Shown here piece after piece: positions 8,818 through 17,204 of a stretch of 64,000 nucleotides of DNA. Both the position numbers and the translations under genes were made by a program. Below the pieces are notes generated by a model, which did not search any database, was not told the DNA's origin, and was given only the letters and a program-made list of their open reading frames with translations. Source of the DNA: Prolixibacter sp. NT017. Lineage in GTDB: Bacteria > Bacteroidota > Bacteroidia > Bacteroidales > Prolixibacteraceae. Every line of letters starts with the position of its first letter. Within the stretch, counting starts at the first letter, position 1. The stretch is from NCBI RefSeq assembly GCF_009617875.1, contig NZ_BLAV01000001.1, positions 4,402,001 to 4,466,000 of the forward strand. The letters are read 5' to 3'.

Positions 8818-8890
8818 CTTTTCGCCGATCATTTTGTTTTTATTTACTGAAGTGCTAATTTTTAGCCTGCTAACTTAGATTCCCCTTTTT

Positions 8891-9241
8891 ATGGCCCTGA
8901 TACGCATCAAAGATCTGCTCATACGCACCATCATTGGATTTAATCCCGACGAAAGGAAGAATCGTCAGGATGTGCTGATTAATATCGAGATAGAAGTCGA
9001 TACTCAAATGGCAGTAGAAACCGACGAACCAGATGGTATTTACGATTATAAAGCCATCACGAAACAGGTGATAAGCCTGGTGCAGGAGAGTCAGTTCAAT
9101 CTGCTGGAAAAATTGACGCACACAATTCTTTCCCTTATTATGAAAGATGAGCGGGTAAAACGGGCGCGCGTTGAAGTAGACAAACCTCATGCCCTGCGTT
9201 TTGCTGAATCAGTTTCCGTAGTAATGGAGGAAAAAAGATGA
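8891..9241 (+). CDS. folX: Dihydroneopterin triphosphate 2'-epimerase / aldolase family (FolX-like)
   Basis: A 116-residue tunnelling-fold pterin enzyme. FolB cleaves dihydroneopterin and FolX epimerises dihydroneopterin triphosphate to the monapterin form. The sequence is closer to E. coli FolX as I remember it: NRQDVLINIEIEVD, YDYKAITKQVI, FNLLEKLTHTIL, and VEVDKPHALRFAESVSV match the FolX pattern (NRQDI, LNYRTITKNI, FSLLEKLTQDVL, VEIDKLHALRYADSVS). It begins 73 bp after the FolM-like gene and its last four bases ATGA overlap the FolK-like start, so translation of the two is coupled. FolM and FolX act together in making tetrahydromonapterin in gammaproteobacteria. A FolB role cannot be excluded. 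Confidence 0.82.
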   Translation: MALIRIKDLLIRTIIGFNPDERKNRQDVLINIEIEVDTQMAVETDEPDGIYDYKAITKQVISLVQESQFNLLEKLTHTILSLIMKDERVKRARVEVDKPHALRFAESVSVVMEEKR

Positions 9242-9615
9242 GCGAAATGAATACTTGCGTGGTTGGTATCGGCTCGAATATTCACCCGGAAGAGAATATC
9301 CGTGAAGCAATTCGCATTTTGGAAGAAGAGCAGACACTTCTATCGGTGTCGGCGATGGTAGAAACCGAACCCATCGGGATTACCGATCAGCCGGCTTTCA
9401 TCAACGGCGCCGTAAAGGTTTCTACGTCAATGCAGCAGGTGGAATTTTCGGCTTATCTGAAAAATATTGAAGATCGGTTGAAACGGGACCGTACACAGCC
9501 CCGTTTCGGACCCAGAACCATCGACCTTGATGTAGTTGTATGGAACGGTAAAGTAGTCGATCGCGATTATTATACTCGTCAGTTTTTAAAGAACGCTGTC
9601 GATGAAGTGCTCTGA
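9238..9615 (+). CDS. Short FolK-like pyrophosphokinase homologue
   Basis: A 125-residue homologue of HPPK (FolK), which transfers pyrophosphate from ATP to 6-hydroxymethyl-dihydropterin. Visible family parts are GIGSNIHPEENI at the N-terminus, TDQPAFINGAVKV, and the core FGPRTIDLDVVV holding the two magnesium-binding Asp (96 and 98) and Arg93. It is unusually short: normal FolK is about 155-165 residues and continues with an HPR...R.FVL.PL segment containing a conserved His. Here that part is reduced to a tail RDYYTRQFLKNAVDEVL with no HPR. Either a minimal or altered-substrate enzyme, or a paralogue. Start ATG overlaps the FolX stop by 4 bp. Its stop is 19 bp from the convergent hydrolase gene. 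Confidence 0.75.
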   Translation: MSEMNTCVVGIGSNIHPEENIREAIRILEEEQTLLSVSAMVETEPIGITDQPAFINGAVKVSTSMQQVEFSAYLKNIEDRLKRDRTQPRFGPRTIDLDVVVWNGKVVDRDYYTRQFLKNAVDEVL

Positions 9616-9634
9616 ATCCTACCAATCTTATATT

Positions 9635-10810
9635 TTAACTTAAGAAAGCTGCAGCTTTGCTGAATACTTGCCGGAAGCTTTCGTCCACATCTTTCGCAAT
9701 TCCATTATTACTTACCGGAAAAGGATTTTCGTGACTGTATGGAAACGGAAAATCCAGGACTTCCATCGGAACGGGGATACTTCCTTTCCTTCCGTGAAGT
9801 GTCCGGTCGATGGCATCCGGCGGCATCACTTTATCTTTAGCCAGTGCTATCGAATAAATCTGCTGGTTATACTTTTTGAAAAAATGTTCCCGCCTCCGTT
9901 TCTTTTTCTCAATCCGAAGCATTGTTACAAATGATTTCCACATCTCGCGAAAGCGGAGAATGCCGTACATTTTCAGAATGGCCCGTATTTCCCGGTTTCG
10001 TTTGTGGAAAAACATTTGGCGCAGCGTAAAAAACGCCTGGTTGTCCATGATGTATTTTGAGGCGCCGTTCATCTGGTCGAAAGTCGGGCCGCCACAAAAC
10101 ATGAACAGTCGCGCATCTTTCAGCAATCCTTTTGGGTTGGAGAGGAAGAGAATTTCCGACAGAAAGGCTCCGATGGAATAAGCGAAAAAGTCAACCTTTG
10201 TTCCTTCCGGGAAAAGCGCATGTTCACCTTTCGTTACCTGTTTCAACAAGGTGACTACATCCTGGTAACTTTGCGCACCTGAAATAAAAAACTGCTCGGG
10301 ACGTTCATCCAACCGCGAACTTAACGCTGCGTTGGCGAATGAAAGCTCTTTTAATTCTGCCGAGCTGGTTTTCCGTTCTTTCACCACCGAATTCATTTCC
10401 CTCGGATTGGTCCACTTTTTTGGCGAGCGGTTCATATGAAATGCAATGGGAAACAGAATGACAGCTTTTCCGGTGTGTTGCGCGAGGTAAAATGCCCACG
10501 AAAAATATTTGTCCCAGCTCCGCTCATTGAGGCCGTGAAGCAACAAAATAGCTTCGTCCGGTTTTCTGTCTTTTTCCGGAAGGAAAACGGGGTACCAGAA
10601 TTGGTCATTTTCCGGATAACTGGTTCCCAATAGCTCATGATTGCATAACGAAGCAGGAAGCAAATCCTTCCAACTACGCTTTTTTCGGAACTCCGAGCGA
10701 AACTGAAAGTTCCGAATGCTCACCGGGCAACTTTCCAACTGAATTTCTGGCTTATCGTATACAAAATTGGCAGCAATCATTTGTTGCATCTCGGTGTAGT
10801 CTCTTTTCAT
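9635..10810 (-). CDS. Alpha/beta-hydrolase-like protein (DUF6051-type)
   Basis: A 391-residue cytoplasmic protein with alpha/beta-hydrolase traits: a strand-turn AILLLHGLNERSWDKYF (oxyanion HG motif) and a nucleophile-elbow-like FAYSIGAF, in which the first Gly of GxSxG is Ala. Large segments between and after are rich in basic residues. I recall a Bacteroidota family called DUF6051 with this look; the assignment is tentative and the substrate is unknown. An upstream TTG would start the frame at 10852, but the ATG at 10810 is more likely. No signal peptide. It converges on the FolK-like gene and stands alone. Confidence 0.65.
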   Translation of the reverse strand: MKRDYTEMQQMIAANFVYDKPEIQLESCPVSIRNFQFRSEFRKKRSWKDLLPASLCNHELLGTSYPENDQFWYPVFLPEKDRKPDEAILLLHGLNERSWDKYFSWAFYLAQHTGKAVILFPIAFHMNRSPKKWTNPREMNSVVKERKTSSAELKELSFANAALSSRLDERPEQFFISGAQSYQDVVTLLKQVTKGEHALFPEGTKVDFFAYSIGAFLSEILFLSNPKGLLKDARLFMFCGGPTFDQMNGASKYIMDNQAFFTLRQMFFHKRNREIRAILKMYGILRFREMWKSFVTMLRIEKKKRRREHFFKKYNQQIYSIALAKDKVMPPDAIDRTLHGRKGSIPVPMEVLDFPFPYSHENPFPVSNNGIAKDVDESFRQVFSKAAAFLS

Positions 10811-11151
10811 TGTATTTTCATGCAGGTTGATAATCAGTATTTTCAGTTGCAAGTTAGTTTAACGCATACACTTGTTGGCGGTGTTTTGGAGGCTTTGCCA
10901 TCAATGCTTCGGATTTGGGATGGAATCGTCTTTTTCGGGATGAAATCTCGTATTTCGGGATAAAAAACAGGGAATATTTGGGAGGTATAGTGGATTAAGT
11001 TGGCGGATGCTTTTTCCGATTTTGTGGATTTCGGCGTGAAGTGTAGTTTTGGGGCGAAGATCCGAAGGGAAAGCAACCCGGTTTCGGATCACGTAAGTAG
11101 AATATGTTTACTTTTAACAGCAGAAGAAATTAATCTCACGGTACGTGTTCT
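10811..11151. other. Intergenic region with a short 20-bp-spaced repeat
   Basis: 341 bp between divergent hydrolase and LytTR genes with no supported gene. It carries the element TTT(C/G)GGGA four times, with the GGGA cores at 10917, 10937, 10957 and 10980, that is about two helical turns apart. This could be an operator array for the LytTR gene or a small minisatellite. Confidence 0.55.
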
Positions 11152-12012
11152 ATGGAAAGACCCAAAAGCATACCTGAATATTTCATCAGTAAAAGAAATA
11201 TTTACGTTCAGATTGCCTTTACAACGGTTTTTGCCTATGCTTTTATCAATATTTACGAGCCGTTTGGCGCTGCGCACTGGTACGCTATCACCAAGTGGCA
11301 GTTTCTGCTCTATTCCGGATTGTTGGTGTTGTTGGGGATGGTGGTGGTGATCGTTAGCCGGGTCATCATGTACCAGATTAATAAAGTTCGGTCGGTTTCT
11401 ATTTTGCAGTACAGTTGGATGGTAGCCGCTGAAATCATCATTATGGCTGCCTTTTTCGCCCTCATCGAGGATTACGCGCTCGATGATTCGCGCACCTATG
11501 CCGAACTTTGGTTTATTGCCATCCAGAATACCGCACTGATTCTCCTCATACCGTATGTTATCAGTTTGCTTTTTTTCGCTTTCCAGGAAAAGAAAATCAA
11601 ACTCGAAAATCTCACGTTCGACTATCTCAGAAAACCGGCTATCGATTTTATTCCCTTCCGGGATGAAAACGGTGTGATGCGGCTGAGCCTCAAAAAAAGC
11701 GATTTGCTTTATCTCGAAGCCAGCGAAAATTATGTGTTGGTTCATTACCGTGTCCGGAGTGAAATTAAGCAATACTTGTTGCGAAACAGTTTGAAAAAGC
11801 TGGAAAACGAGATGAAACCCCATCATATCTTACGTTGCCACCGTTCCTACATGGCGAATATAGAGCAGGTAAAGATGATGCAAAAAGGAAAGAAAGGTCT
11901 GGAACTTCATTTGAACGGACCGGAAAATTTAGTCATCCAGGTTTCGAAAACTTACGAGCCGGTCATTATTGCCGAACTCGATCTGTTGCCTTCTGCCAGT
12001 CAATCTTTGTAG
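11152..12012 (+). CDS. Membrane-anchored LytTR-family DNA-binding regulator
   Basis: A 286-residue protein with four predicted transmembrane helices in the first 150 residues (for example IAFTTVFAYAFINIY, LLYSGLLVLLGMVVVIVS, IIIMAAFFALI, TALILLIPYVISLLFF) and a C-terminal LytTR DNA-binding domain from about 170 to 280. LytTR hallmarks seen are DLLYLEASENYVLVHY, LRNSLKKLE and HILRCHRSYMANIEQV. There is no receiver domain, so the signal is probably sensed by the membrane part. LytTR proteins bind direct repeats of about 9 bp spaced by two helical turns; such arrays occur on both flanks (20-bp spacing before, 22-bp spacing after the gene), which suggests autoregulation. Ligand and targets unknown. 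Confidence 0.9.
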   Translation: MERPKSIPEYFISKRNIYVQIAFTTVFAYAFINIYEPFGAAHWYAITKWQFLLYSGLLVLLGMVVVIVSRVIMYQINKVRSVSILQYSWMVAAEIIIMAAFFALIEDYALDDSRTYAELWFIAIQNTALILLIPYVISLLFFAFQEKKIKLENLTFDYLRKPAIDFIPFRDENGVMRLSLKKSDLLYLEASENYVLVHYRVRSEIKQYLLRNSLKKLENEMKPHHILRCHRSYMANIEQVKMMQKGKKGLELHLNGPENLVIQVSKTYEPVIIAELDLLPSASQSL

Positions 12013-12100
12013 TTGGGCAGATGGCGTTTTTCATTCTCCAAGCCTTTTATTGCACGCCCTTTTATTCTCTTATACAAAAGAACAAGAGAAGTGGAAATCT

Positions 12101-12203
12101 TTCTACTGTTCTTTTTCCATCTTTCTAAGTAGAAGTACTGTTCACTTATAAGTAGAAGTTTTCAAAAAGAACAGTAGAAGTTTACGAACTTATACGTAGA
12201 AGT
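12101..12203. repeat. Four 22-bp-spaced GTAGAAGT repeats with a 16-bp inverted arm
   Basis: GTAGAAGT occurs at 12129, 12152, 12174 and 12196 (spacing 23, 22, 22). The four copies fall into two 45-bp units that also share ACTTATA between copies. In addition, a 16-bp segment at 12101-12116 is the exact reverse complement of 12164-12179 (which includes the third copy), and ACTTATAAGT at 12144-12153 is a perfect palindrome. The block sits between the LytTR gene and ileS. The rest of 12013-12434 holds only the ileS promoter and no gene. Confidence 0.85.
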
Positions 12204-12393
12204 TTTTGCTGTCGGAACAGATCTTATTTTTTGAGAACAAAATTGCTTTTGCAAAAGCTCTGATGGAAAATTGAATTTAGGTTTTATGATAAACTACGGC
12301 CACCTGAAGTTCTCAATATTTTCCAAAGAAAATTGTACACTTTAAACCCATTTGGAAAGCCATAAAACATCTGAGCTTCAATAAAAATTTTCC

Positions 12394-12401
12394 TATATTT
12401 G
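12394..12401 (+). promoter_or_regulatory. -7 promoter element of ileS
   Basis: TATATTTG, exact match to TAnnTTTG, 33 bp upstream of the ileS ATG. Confidence 0.65.
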
Positions 12402-12434
12402 TAGACTTTTAAAAACCGGAGGTTTTCAATCATT

Positions 12435-15400
12435 ATGACGAGGAAATTCAGGGAATATAAAGAGTTTGATCTATCGCAAATAAACAAGGATGTTCTGAGC
12501 TATTGGGAGCAGGACGATACGTTTCATAAATCCATGTCGACCCGTGAAGGACGTCCGACATTCGTGTTCTACGAAGGTCCGCCTTCTGCCAATGGTCAGC
12601 CGGGTATTCACCACGTAATGGCCCGCGCTATCAAAGATGTTTTTTGCCGCTACAAAACCCAACAGGGTTACCTGGTAAAACGGAAAGCCGGCTGGGATAC
12701 ACATGGACTTCCTGTTGAACTGGGCGTTGAGAAAATGCTGGGCATAACCAAGGAAGATATTGGTAAGAGCATTACCGTTGAGGAATACAATGCTGCCTGC
12801 CGCAAAGAGGTGATGAAATACACCGACATGTGGGAAGAGCTGACCCGCAAAATGGGTTACTGGGTGAACATGGATGACCCGTACATCACGTACGATAACC
12901 GTTACATCGAAACGCTTTGGTGGTTGTTGCGCCAACTGTACGACAAGGATATGTTGTACAAAGGGTACACCATTCAGCCGTATTCTCCTGCTGCCGGAAC
13001 CGGATTGAGCTCACATGAGTTGAACCAGCCGGGGTGCTACCGCGATGTGAAAGACACTACTTGTGTGGCTCAGTTTAAGGTTGTTCGTGACGGTAAGTCG
13101 GAAAAACTTTTCGACAGCGTTGATACGGAGTTATTCTTCCTGGCCTGGACCACTACGCCCTGGACGTTACCTTCGAACACCGCACTGGCTGTTGGTGAAA
13201 AGATCCGGTATGTCCGGGTAGAAACCTTCAATCCGTACACCGGTATTCCGGTAACGGTTGTGTTGGCCAAGGATCTGCTGAGAAGCTATTTTCCTGAAAA
13301 GAATGAAGAACTATCGCTGGAAGATTATCAACCCGGCGACAAAAAGATACCTTTTAAAATCACAGCCGAATTTACAGGTGCCGATTTGGAAGGAACAGCT
13401 TACGAGCAATTAATCCCATGGGTAAAACCGATGGGAGATGCGTTCCGCGTGATCACTGGTGATTTTGTGACGACCGCGGATGGTACCGGAATTGTGCACA
13501 TCGCGCCTACGTTTGGTGCGGATGACGACCGTGTAGCGAAAAAATCCGGAATTGCTCCGTTGATTTTGATTGACAACGAAGGGCGTCGCCAGCCGATGGT
13601 TGATAAAAAAGGACGCTTTTTCCGTACCGAAGATCTGGATACATCGTTTGTTGACGAGAATGTCAATACAGAGTTGTATGCAGAATATGCCGGACGATAT
13701 GTGAAAAATGCGTACGACGAAAGTCTGGCCGACGATGATGCAACTCTGGATGTGGATATTTCGGTTATGCTGAAGAAGGAAAACAAAGCCTTCCGTGTCG
13801 AAAAGCACGAGCACAACTATCCGCACTGTTGGCGTACCGATAAGCCGGTGCTCTACTACCCGCTTGATTCATGGTTTATCCGGACCACAGCGGTTCGTGA
13901 TGATTTGATCGAACTGAATAATACCATCAACTGGAAACCGAAATCGACCGGAACCGGCCGTTTTGGTAACTGGCTGGAAAACCTGGTTGACTGGAACCTG
14001 TCGCGTTCGCGTTACTGGGGAACTCCGTTGCCTATCTGGCGTACGGAAGATGGATCTGAAGAGAAGTGTATTGGTTCGGTAGAAGAGCTTTATGGAGAAA
14101 TTGAAAAGGCTGTTGCTGCCGGATTCATGGAGAAGAATCCTTACAAAGGATTTGTTCCGGGTGACTACTCGAAAGAGAATTACGACAAAATCGATTTGCA
14201 CCGTCCGTATGTCGACAACATCGTACTGGTTTCGGCTAAAGGTGAGAAAATGTTCCGCGAGCCCGATTTGATTGACGTTTGGTTCGATTCGGGAGCTATG
14301 CCGTTTGCGCAGATGCACTACCCGTTCGAAAACAAAGAAATCTTCGAGCAGGTGTTTCCGGCTGACTTCATCGCGGAAGGTGTTGACCAGACGCGTGGAT
14401 GGTTCTTTACATTGCATGCTATTGCAACCATGACGAAGAAGTCAGTTGCATTCAAGAATATTATTTCCAACGGTCTCGTTCTCGATGCCAAAGGAAACAA
14501 GATGTCGAAGCGACTCGGCAATGCGGTCGATCCGTTTGAATCGATTGAGAAATATGGTTCTGATCCGTTGCGTTGGTACATGCTGACCAACTCGCAACCG
14601 TGGGACAACCTGAAATTCGATATTGCAGGTGTGGAAGAGGTACGCCGCAAGTTCTTCGGAACGTTGTACAATACCTACAGCTTCTTCTCGCTTTACGCGA
14701 ATGTGGATGGCTTTAGTTACAGCGAGCCGGAAGTAGCCGCTACTGAACGCCCCGAAATTGACCGCTGGATTTTGTCGCTGCTGAACAGTTTGGTACTGGA
14801 AGTGAGCGACGCGTTGGAAAGCTACGAGCCAACCCGCGCCGGTCGTGCGATATCGGAATTTGTTACCGAGAATTTGTCGAACTGGTACGTGCGTTTGAGC
14901 CGGAAACGTTTTTGGGGTGGTGAGTATGGTACCGACAAGATTTCGGCATACCAGACGCTTTATACCTGCCTGGAAACAGTTGCCAAATTGGCTGCTCCTA
15001 TCGCACCATTCTATATGGAACAGTTGTTCCGTGACCTGAATGCGGTAACAGGCCGTGATGAGGACAGTTCGGTTCACCTGACTGAATTCCCGAAAGCAGA
15101 CAGTTCGCTTATCGACAAGTCGCTGGAAGAACGGATGGATATTGCACAAAAGGTTTCATCTATGATTCTCGGCCTTCGCCGGAAGGAAAAACTGAAAGTG
15201 CGTCAGCCGCTGGCCAAAATCATGGTTCCGGTTTTGAGTGAACATTTCCGTGAACAATTCGACGCTGTTCGCGATATTATTCTGACGGAAGTCAACGTTA
15301 AGGAAGTTGAATATATTGATGATACAGCCGGTATTATCAAGAAAAAGATAAAGCCGAATTTCAAGACATTAGGTCCGAAATACGGAAAAATCATGAAGCA

Positions 15401-15875
15401 GATTGCTGCTGCCATTAACCAGATGACGCAGGAAGATATTGCTCGTTTCGAAAAAGAGAGCGCTTATGAGCTCGTCGTTGGCGACGAAAACGTTCATCTC
15501 GGACTGGAAGATGTTGAAATTCTTTCGGAAGATATTCCGGGTTGGTTGGTTGCCAGTGAAGGCGGCCTGACAGTTGCCCTGGATATCGAGGTGTCGCCTG
15601 AATTGCGACAGGAAGGAATTGCCCGTGAGTTCATCAACCGTATTCAGAATCTCCGGAAGGAAAGTGATTTTGAGGTAACCGATAAGATTAACCTTCGAAT
15701 TGCTCGTCAGGACGAGATTAATGAAGCGGTCAATAATTTTAGTGATTACATCAGTAACCAGACATTGGCTTCGAATCTCGAACTGGTGGATGCCATTGAG
15801 GATGAAAAGGCCAGACTGGTTGAAATTGATAAAGGAGTCGAAACCTATATTATGGTTGAGAAGGTGGGAAAATAA
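12435..15875 (+). CDS. ileS: Isoleucyl-tRNA synthetase (IleRS2 type)
   Basis: A 1146-residue class I aminoacyl-tRNA synthetase that charges tRNA-Ile and edits valine. The signature 1 region reads NGQPGIHHVMAR, so the canonical HIGH is GIHH (residues 57-60): first and third positions are swapped. Signature 2 is KMSKR at about 689-693. The CP1 editing domain is seen from TGTGIVHIAPTFGADD. There is no C-terminal zinc finger, and the length and C-terminal part fit the eukaryote-like IleRS2 class. Published work on IleRS2 links the GXHH swap to very high mupirocin resistance. Start ATG follows promoter TATATTTG. A hairpin at 15902-15934 separates it from the DksA-like gene. Confidence 0.97.
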   Translation: MTRKFREYKEFDLSQINKDVLSYWEQDDTFHKSMSTREGRPTFVFYEGPPSANGQPGIHHVMARAIKDVFCRYKTQQGYLVKRKAGWDTHGLPVELGVEKMLGITKEDIGKSITVEEYNAACRKEVMKYTDMWEELTRKMGYWVNMDDPYITYDNRYIETLWWLLRQLYDKDMLYKGYTIQPYSPAAGTGLSSHELNQPGCYRDVKDTTCVAQFKVVRDGKSEKLFDSVDTELFFLAWTTTPWTLPSNTALAVGEKIRYVRVETFNPYTGIPVTVVLAKDLLRSYFPEKNEELSLEDYQPGDKKIPFKITAEFTGADLEGTAYEQLIPWVKPMGDAFRVITGDFVTTADGTGIVHIAPTFGADDDRVAKKSGIAPLILIDNEGRRQPMVDKKGRFFRTEDLDTSFVDENVNTELYAEYAGRYVKNAYDESLADDDATLDVDISVMLKKENKAFRVEKHEHNYPHCWRTDKPVLYYPLDSWFIRTTAVRDDLIELNNTINWKPKSTGTGRFGNWLENLVDWNLSRSRYWGTPLPIWRTEDGSEEKCIGSVEELYGEIEKAVAAGFMEKNPYKGFVPGDYSKENYDKIDLHRPYVDNIVLVSAKGEKMFREPDLIDVWFDSGAMPFAQMHYPFENKEIFEQVFPADFIAEGVDQTRGWFFTLHAIATMTKKSVAFKNIISNGLVLDAKGNKMSKRLGNAVDPFESIEKYGSDPLRWYMLTNSQPWDNLKFDIAGVEEVRRKFFGTLYNTYSFFSLYANVDGFSYSEPEVAATERPEIDRWILSLLNSLVLEVSDALESYEPTRAGRAISEFVTENLSNWYVRLSRKRFWGGEYGTDKISAYQTLYTCLETVAKLAAPIAPFYMEQLFRDLNAVTGRDEDSSVHLTEFPKADSSLIDKSLEERMDIAQKVSSMILGLRRKEKLKVRQPLAKIMVPVLSEHFREQFDAVRDIILTEVNVKEVEYIDDTAGIIKKKIKPNFKTLGPKYGKIMKQIAAAINQMTQEDIARFEKESAYELVVGDENVHLGLEDVEILSEDIPGWLVASEGGLTVALDIEVSPELRQEGIAREFINRIQNLRKESDFEVTDKINLRIARQDEINEAVNNFSDYISNQTLASNLELVDAIEDEKARLVEIDKGVETYIMVEKVGK

Positions 15876-15901
15876 TTTCCCATGTTATCAGCCATGGAAA
15901 T

Positions 15902-15937
15902 ATAAGCTGAAAAAAGTTATATTAGTCAGCTTATTTT
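15902..15937 (+). terminator. Hairpin after ileS
   Basis: A perfect 9-bp stem (15902-15910 with 15926-15934, ATAAGCTGA) with a 15-nt loop, followed by TTT. Possibly a partial terminator or processing hairpin between ileS and the DksA-like gene. Confidence 0.45.
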
Positions 15938-15968
15938 AAGCCTGTATTCACCTTAATACTTTTACATT

Positions 15969-16346
15969 ATGGCTGAAAAAATGCGATATTCAGATGAAGA
16001 ATTGGCCGAGTTCAAGGATATCATTCTGAAGAAACTTGAGAAAGCGCGGAAGGATTACGAGTTGTACCGTAATGCTATTACCCATGGTGACGGAAACGAC
16101 ACGCAAGACACTTCGCCTACATTTAAAGTGCTGGAAGAAGGAGCTGCAACCCTTTCTAAAGAAGAAGCCGGTAAATTAGCTCAACGTCAGCAAAAATTCA
16201 TTCAGCACCTCGAAGCTGCATTAATCCGTATTGAAAATAAAACCTACGGTATTTGCCGCGAAACAGGAAAATTGATTTCGAAAGAACGACTGCGTGCTGT
16301 TCCTCATGCTACGCTCAGTATCGATGCAAAAAACAAGCAACGGTAA
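15969..16346 (+). CDS. TraR/DksA-family protein with reduced zinc finger
   Basis: A 125-residue DksA/TraR-type protein. Relatives bind the RNA polymerase secondary channel and adjust transcription with ppGpp. The N-terminal half is a charged coiled coil (about 5-85) and the C-terminal part has the DksA-box shape YGICRETGKLISKERLRAVPHAT. Only one Cys remains of the four zinc ligands, which as I recall is usual for the Bacteroidota version. The order ileS, dksA-like, lspA on one strand is common in the phylum. A strong terminator follows at 16402-16435. Confidence 0.88.
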   Translation: MAEKMRYSDEELAEFKDIILKKLEKARKDYELYRNAITHGDGNDTQDTSPTFKVLEEGAATLSKEEAGKLAQRQQKFIQHLEAALIRIENKTYGICRETGKLISKERLRAVPHATLSIDAKNKQR

Positions 16347-16401
16347 TTGTTCGTGCAGAGGTAACTGGATGAAGGTTGTAAAAAATAAATGACTTATTTT
16401 G

Positions 16402-16435
16402 TCCGGGGTGGAATTCTGCGCTCCGGATTTTTTTT
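16402..16435 (+). terminator. Terminator after the DksA-like gene
   Basis: TCCGG (16402-16406) pairs with CCGGA (16423-16427), then eight T. It lies 26 bp before lspA, so lspA may depend on read-through or a promoter not recognised here. Confidence 0.65.
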
Positions 16436-16460
16436 AATGGTTTGTTGAAAATTTAGGATA

Positions 16461-17120
16461 ATGGGTAAGAAAACCAGTTCGTTGTTGATTGTCTTTCTGA
16501 TTTTGCTGGCCGATCAGACGTTGAAGTTTTGGGTGAAGACGCATATGATGCTTGGACAGGAATTTTCCGTTTTTGGGAAATGGTTTGTCATTCACTTTGT
16601 GGAGAATAACGGTATGGCTTTTGGATTCGAGTTTGCCGGTAATTATGGCAAAATCTTCCTGAGTGTTTTCCGCATAGCAGCTGTGGTAGGTATTGGCTGG
16701 TATCTGACAAAGCTCTGGAAAAGAGACGTGCCGTTTGGATTGATTGTTAGTGTTTCTCTTATCATGGCAGGTGCTATTGGTAATATTATCGATAGTGCTT
16801 TTTACGGAATGATTTTCAGCGATAGCTATGGACAAGTGGCTACACTATTCCCTCCCGGAGGTGGTTATTCCACATTCCTTCACGGTAGGGTGGTCGATAT
16901 GCTTTATTTCCCCATTCTGGAGGGACACTACCCGATGTGGTTCCCGTTCTGGGGTGGACAGCAGTTTATCTTTTTCCGACCGGTTTTCAACCTCGCTGAC
17001 TCGTCAATTACTGTTGGAATCTTTTTGATTCTGCTTTTTTATCGCCGTTTTTTTGACCGTCAGCCCGCAACCGTTGAGGCTCCTGAAGCTTCCACAACTG
17101 AAAATATAGAGGTGAATTGA
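16461..17120 (+). CDS. lspA: Signal peptidase II (lipoprotein signal peptidase)
   Basis: A 219-residue inner-membrane aspartyl protease that removes the signal peptide of prolipoproteins after the lipobox Cys is acylated. Motifs seen are ENNGMAFGF (NxGxAF), GAIGNIIDSAFYG with the first catalytic Asp, and FNLADSSITVG with the second. Four hydrophobic segments are present. It is longer than the E. coli enzyme (164) because of an insertion around 120-150 and a C-terminal tail, both typical of Bacteroidota LspA. Many lipoproteins in this window would be its substrates. A clear terminator follows. Confidence 0.96.
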   Translation: MGKKTSSLLIVFLILLADQTLKFWVKTHMMLGQEFSVFGKWFVIHFVENNGMAFGFEFAGNYGKIFLSVFRIAAVVGIGWYLTKLWKRDVPFGLIVSVSLIMAGAIGNIIDSAFYGMIFSDSYGQVATLFPPGGGYSTFLHGRVVDMLYFPILEGHYPMWFPFWGGQQFIFFRPVFNLADSSITVGIFLILLFYRRFFDRQPATVEAPEASTTENIEVN

Positions 17121-17125
17121 CATAG

Positions 17126-17152
17126 AAAAAGCCGGTGTTTCACCGGCTTTTT
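17126..17152 (+). terminator. Terminator after lspA
   Basis: AAAAA-GCCGGTG, loop TTT, CACCGGC-TTTTT: 7-bp GC stem extended by A/T pairs. It can act in both directions; on the minus strand it lies beyond the MORN gene, which ends at 17205. Confidence 0.85.
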
Positions 17153-17204
17153 CATTCCATAAGATGTAATCTATTTACCCGAATTTTTAAGATTCAGAGA
17201 ATCA

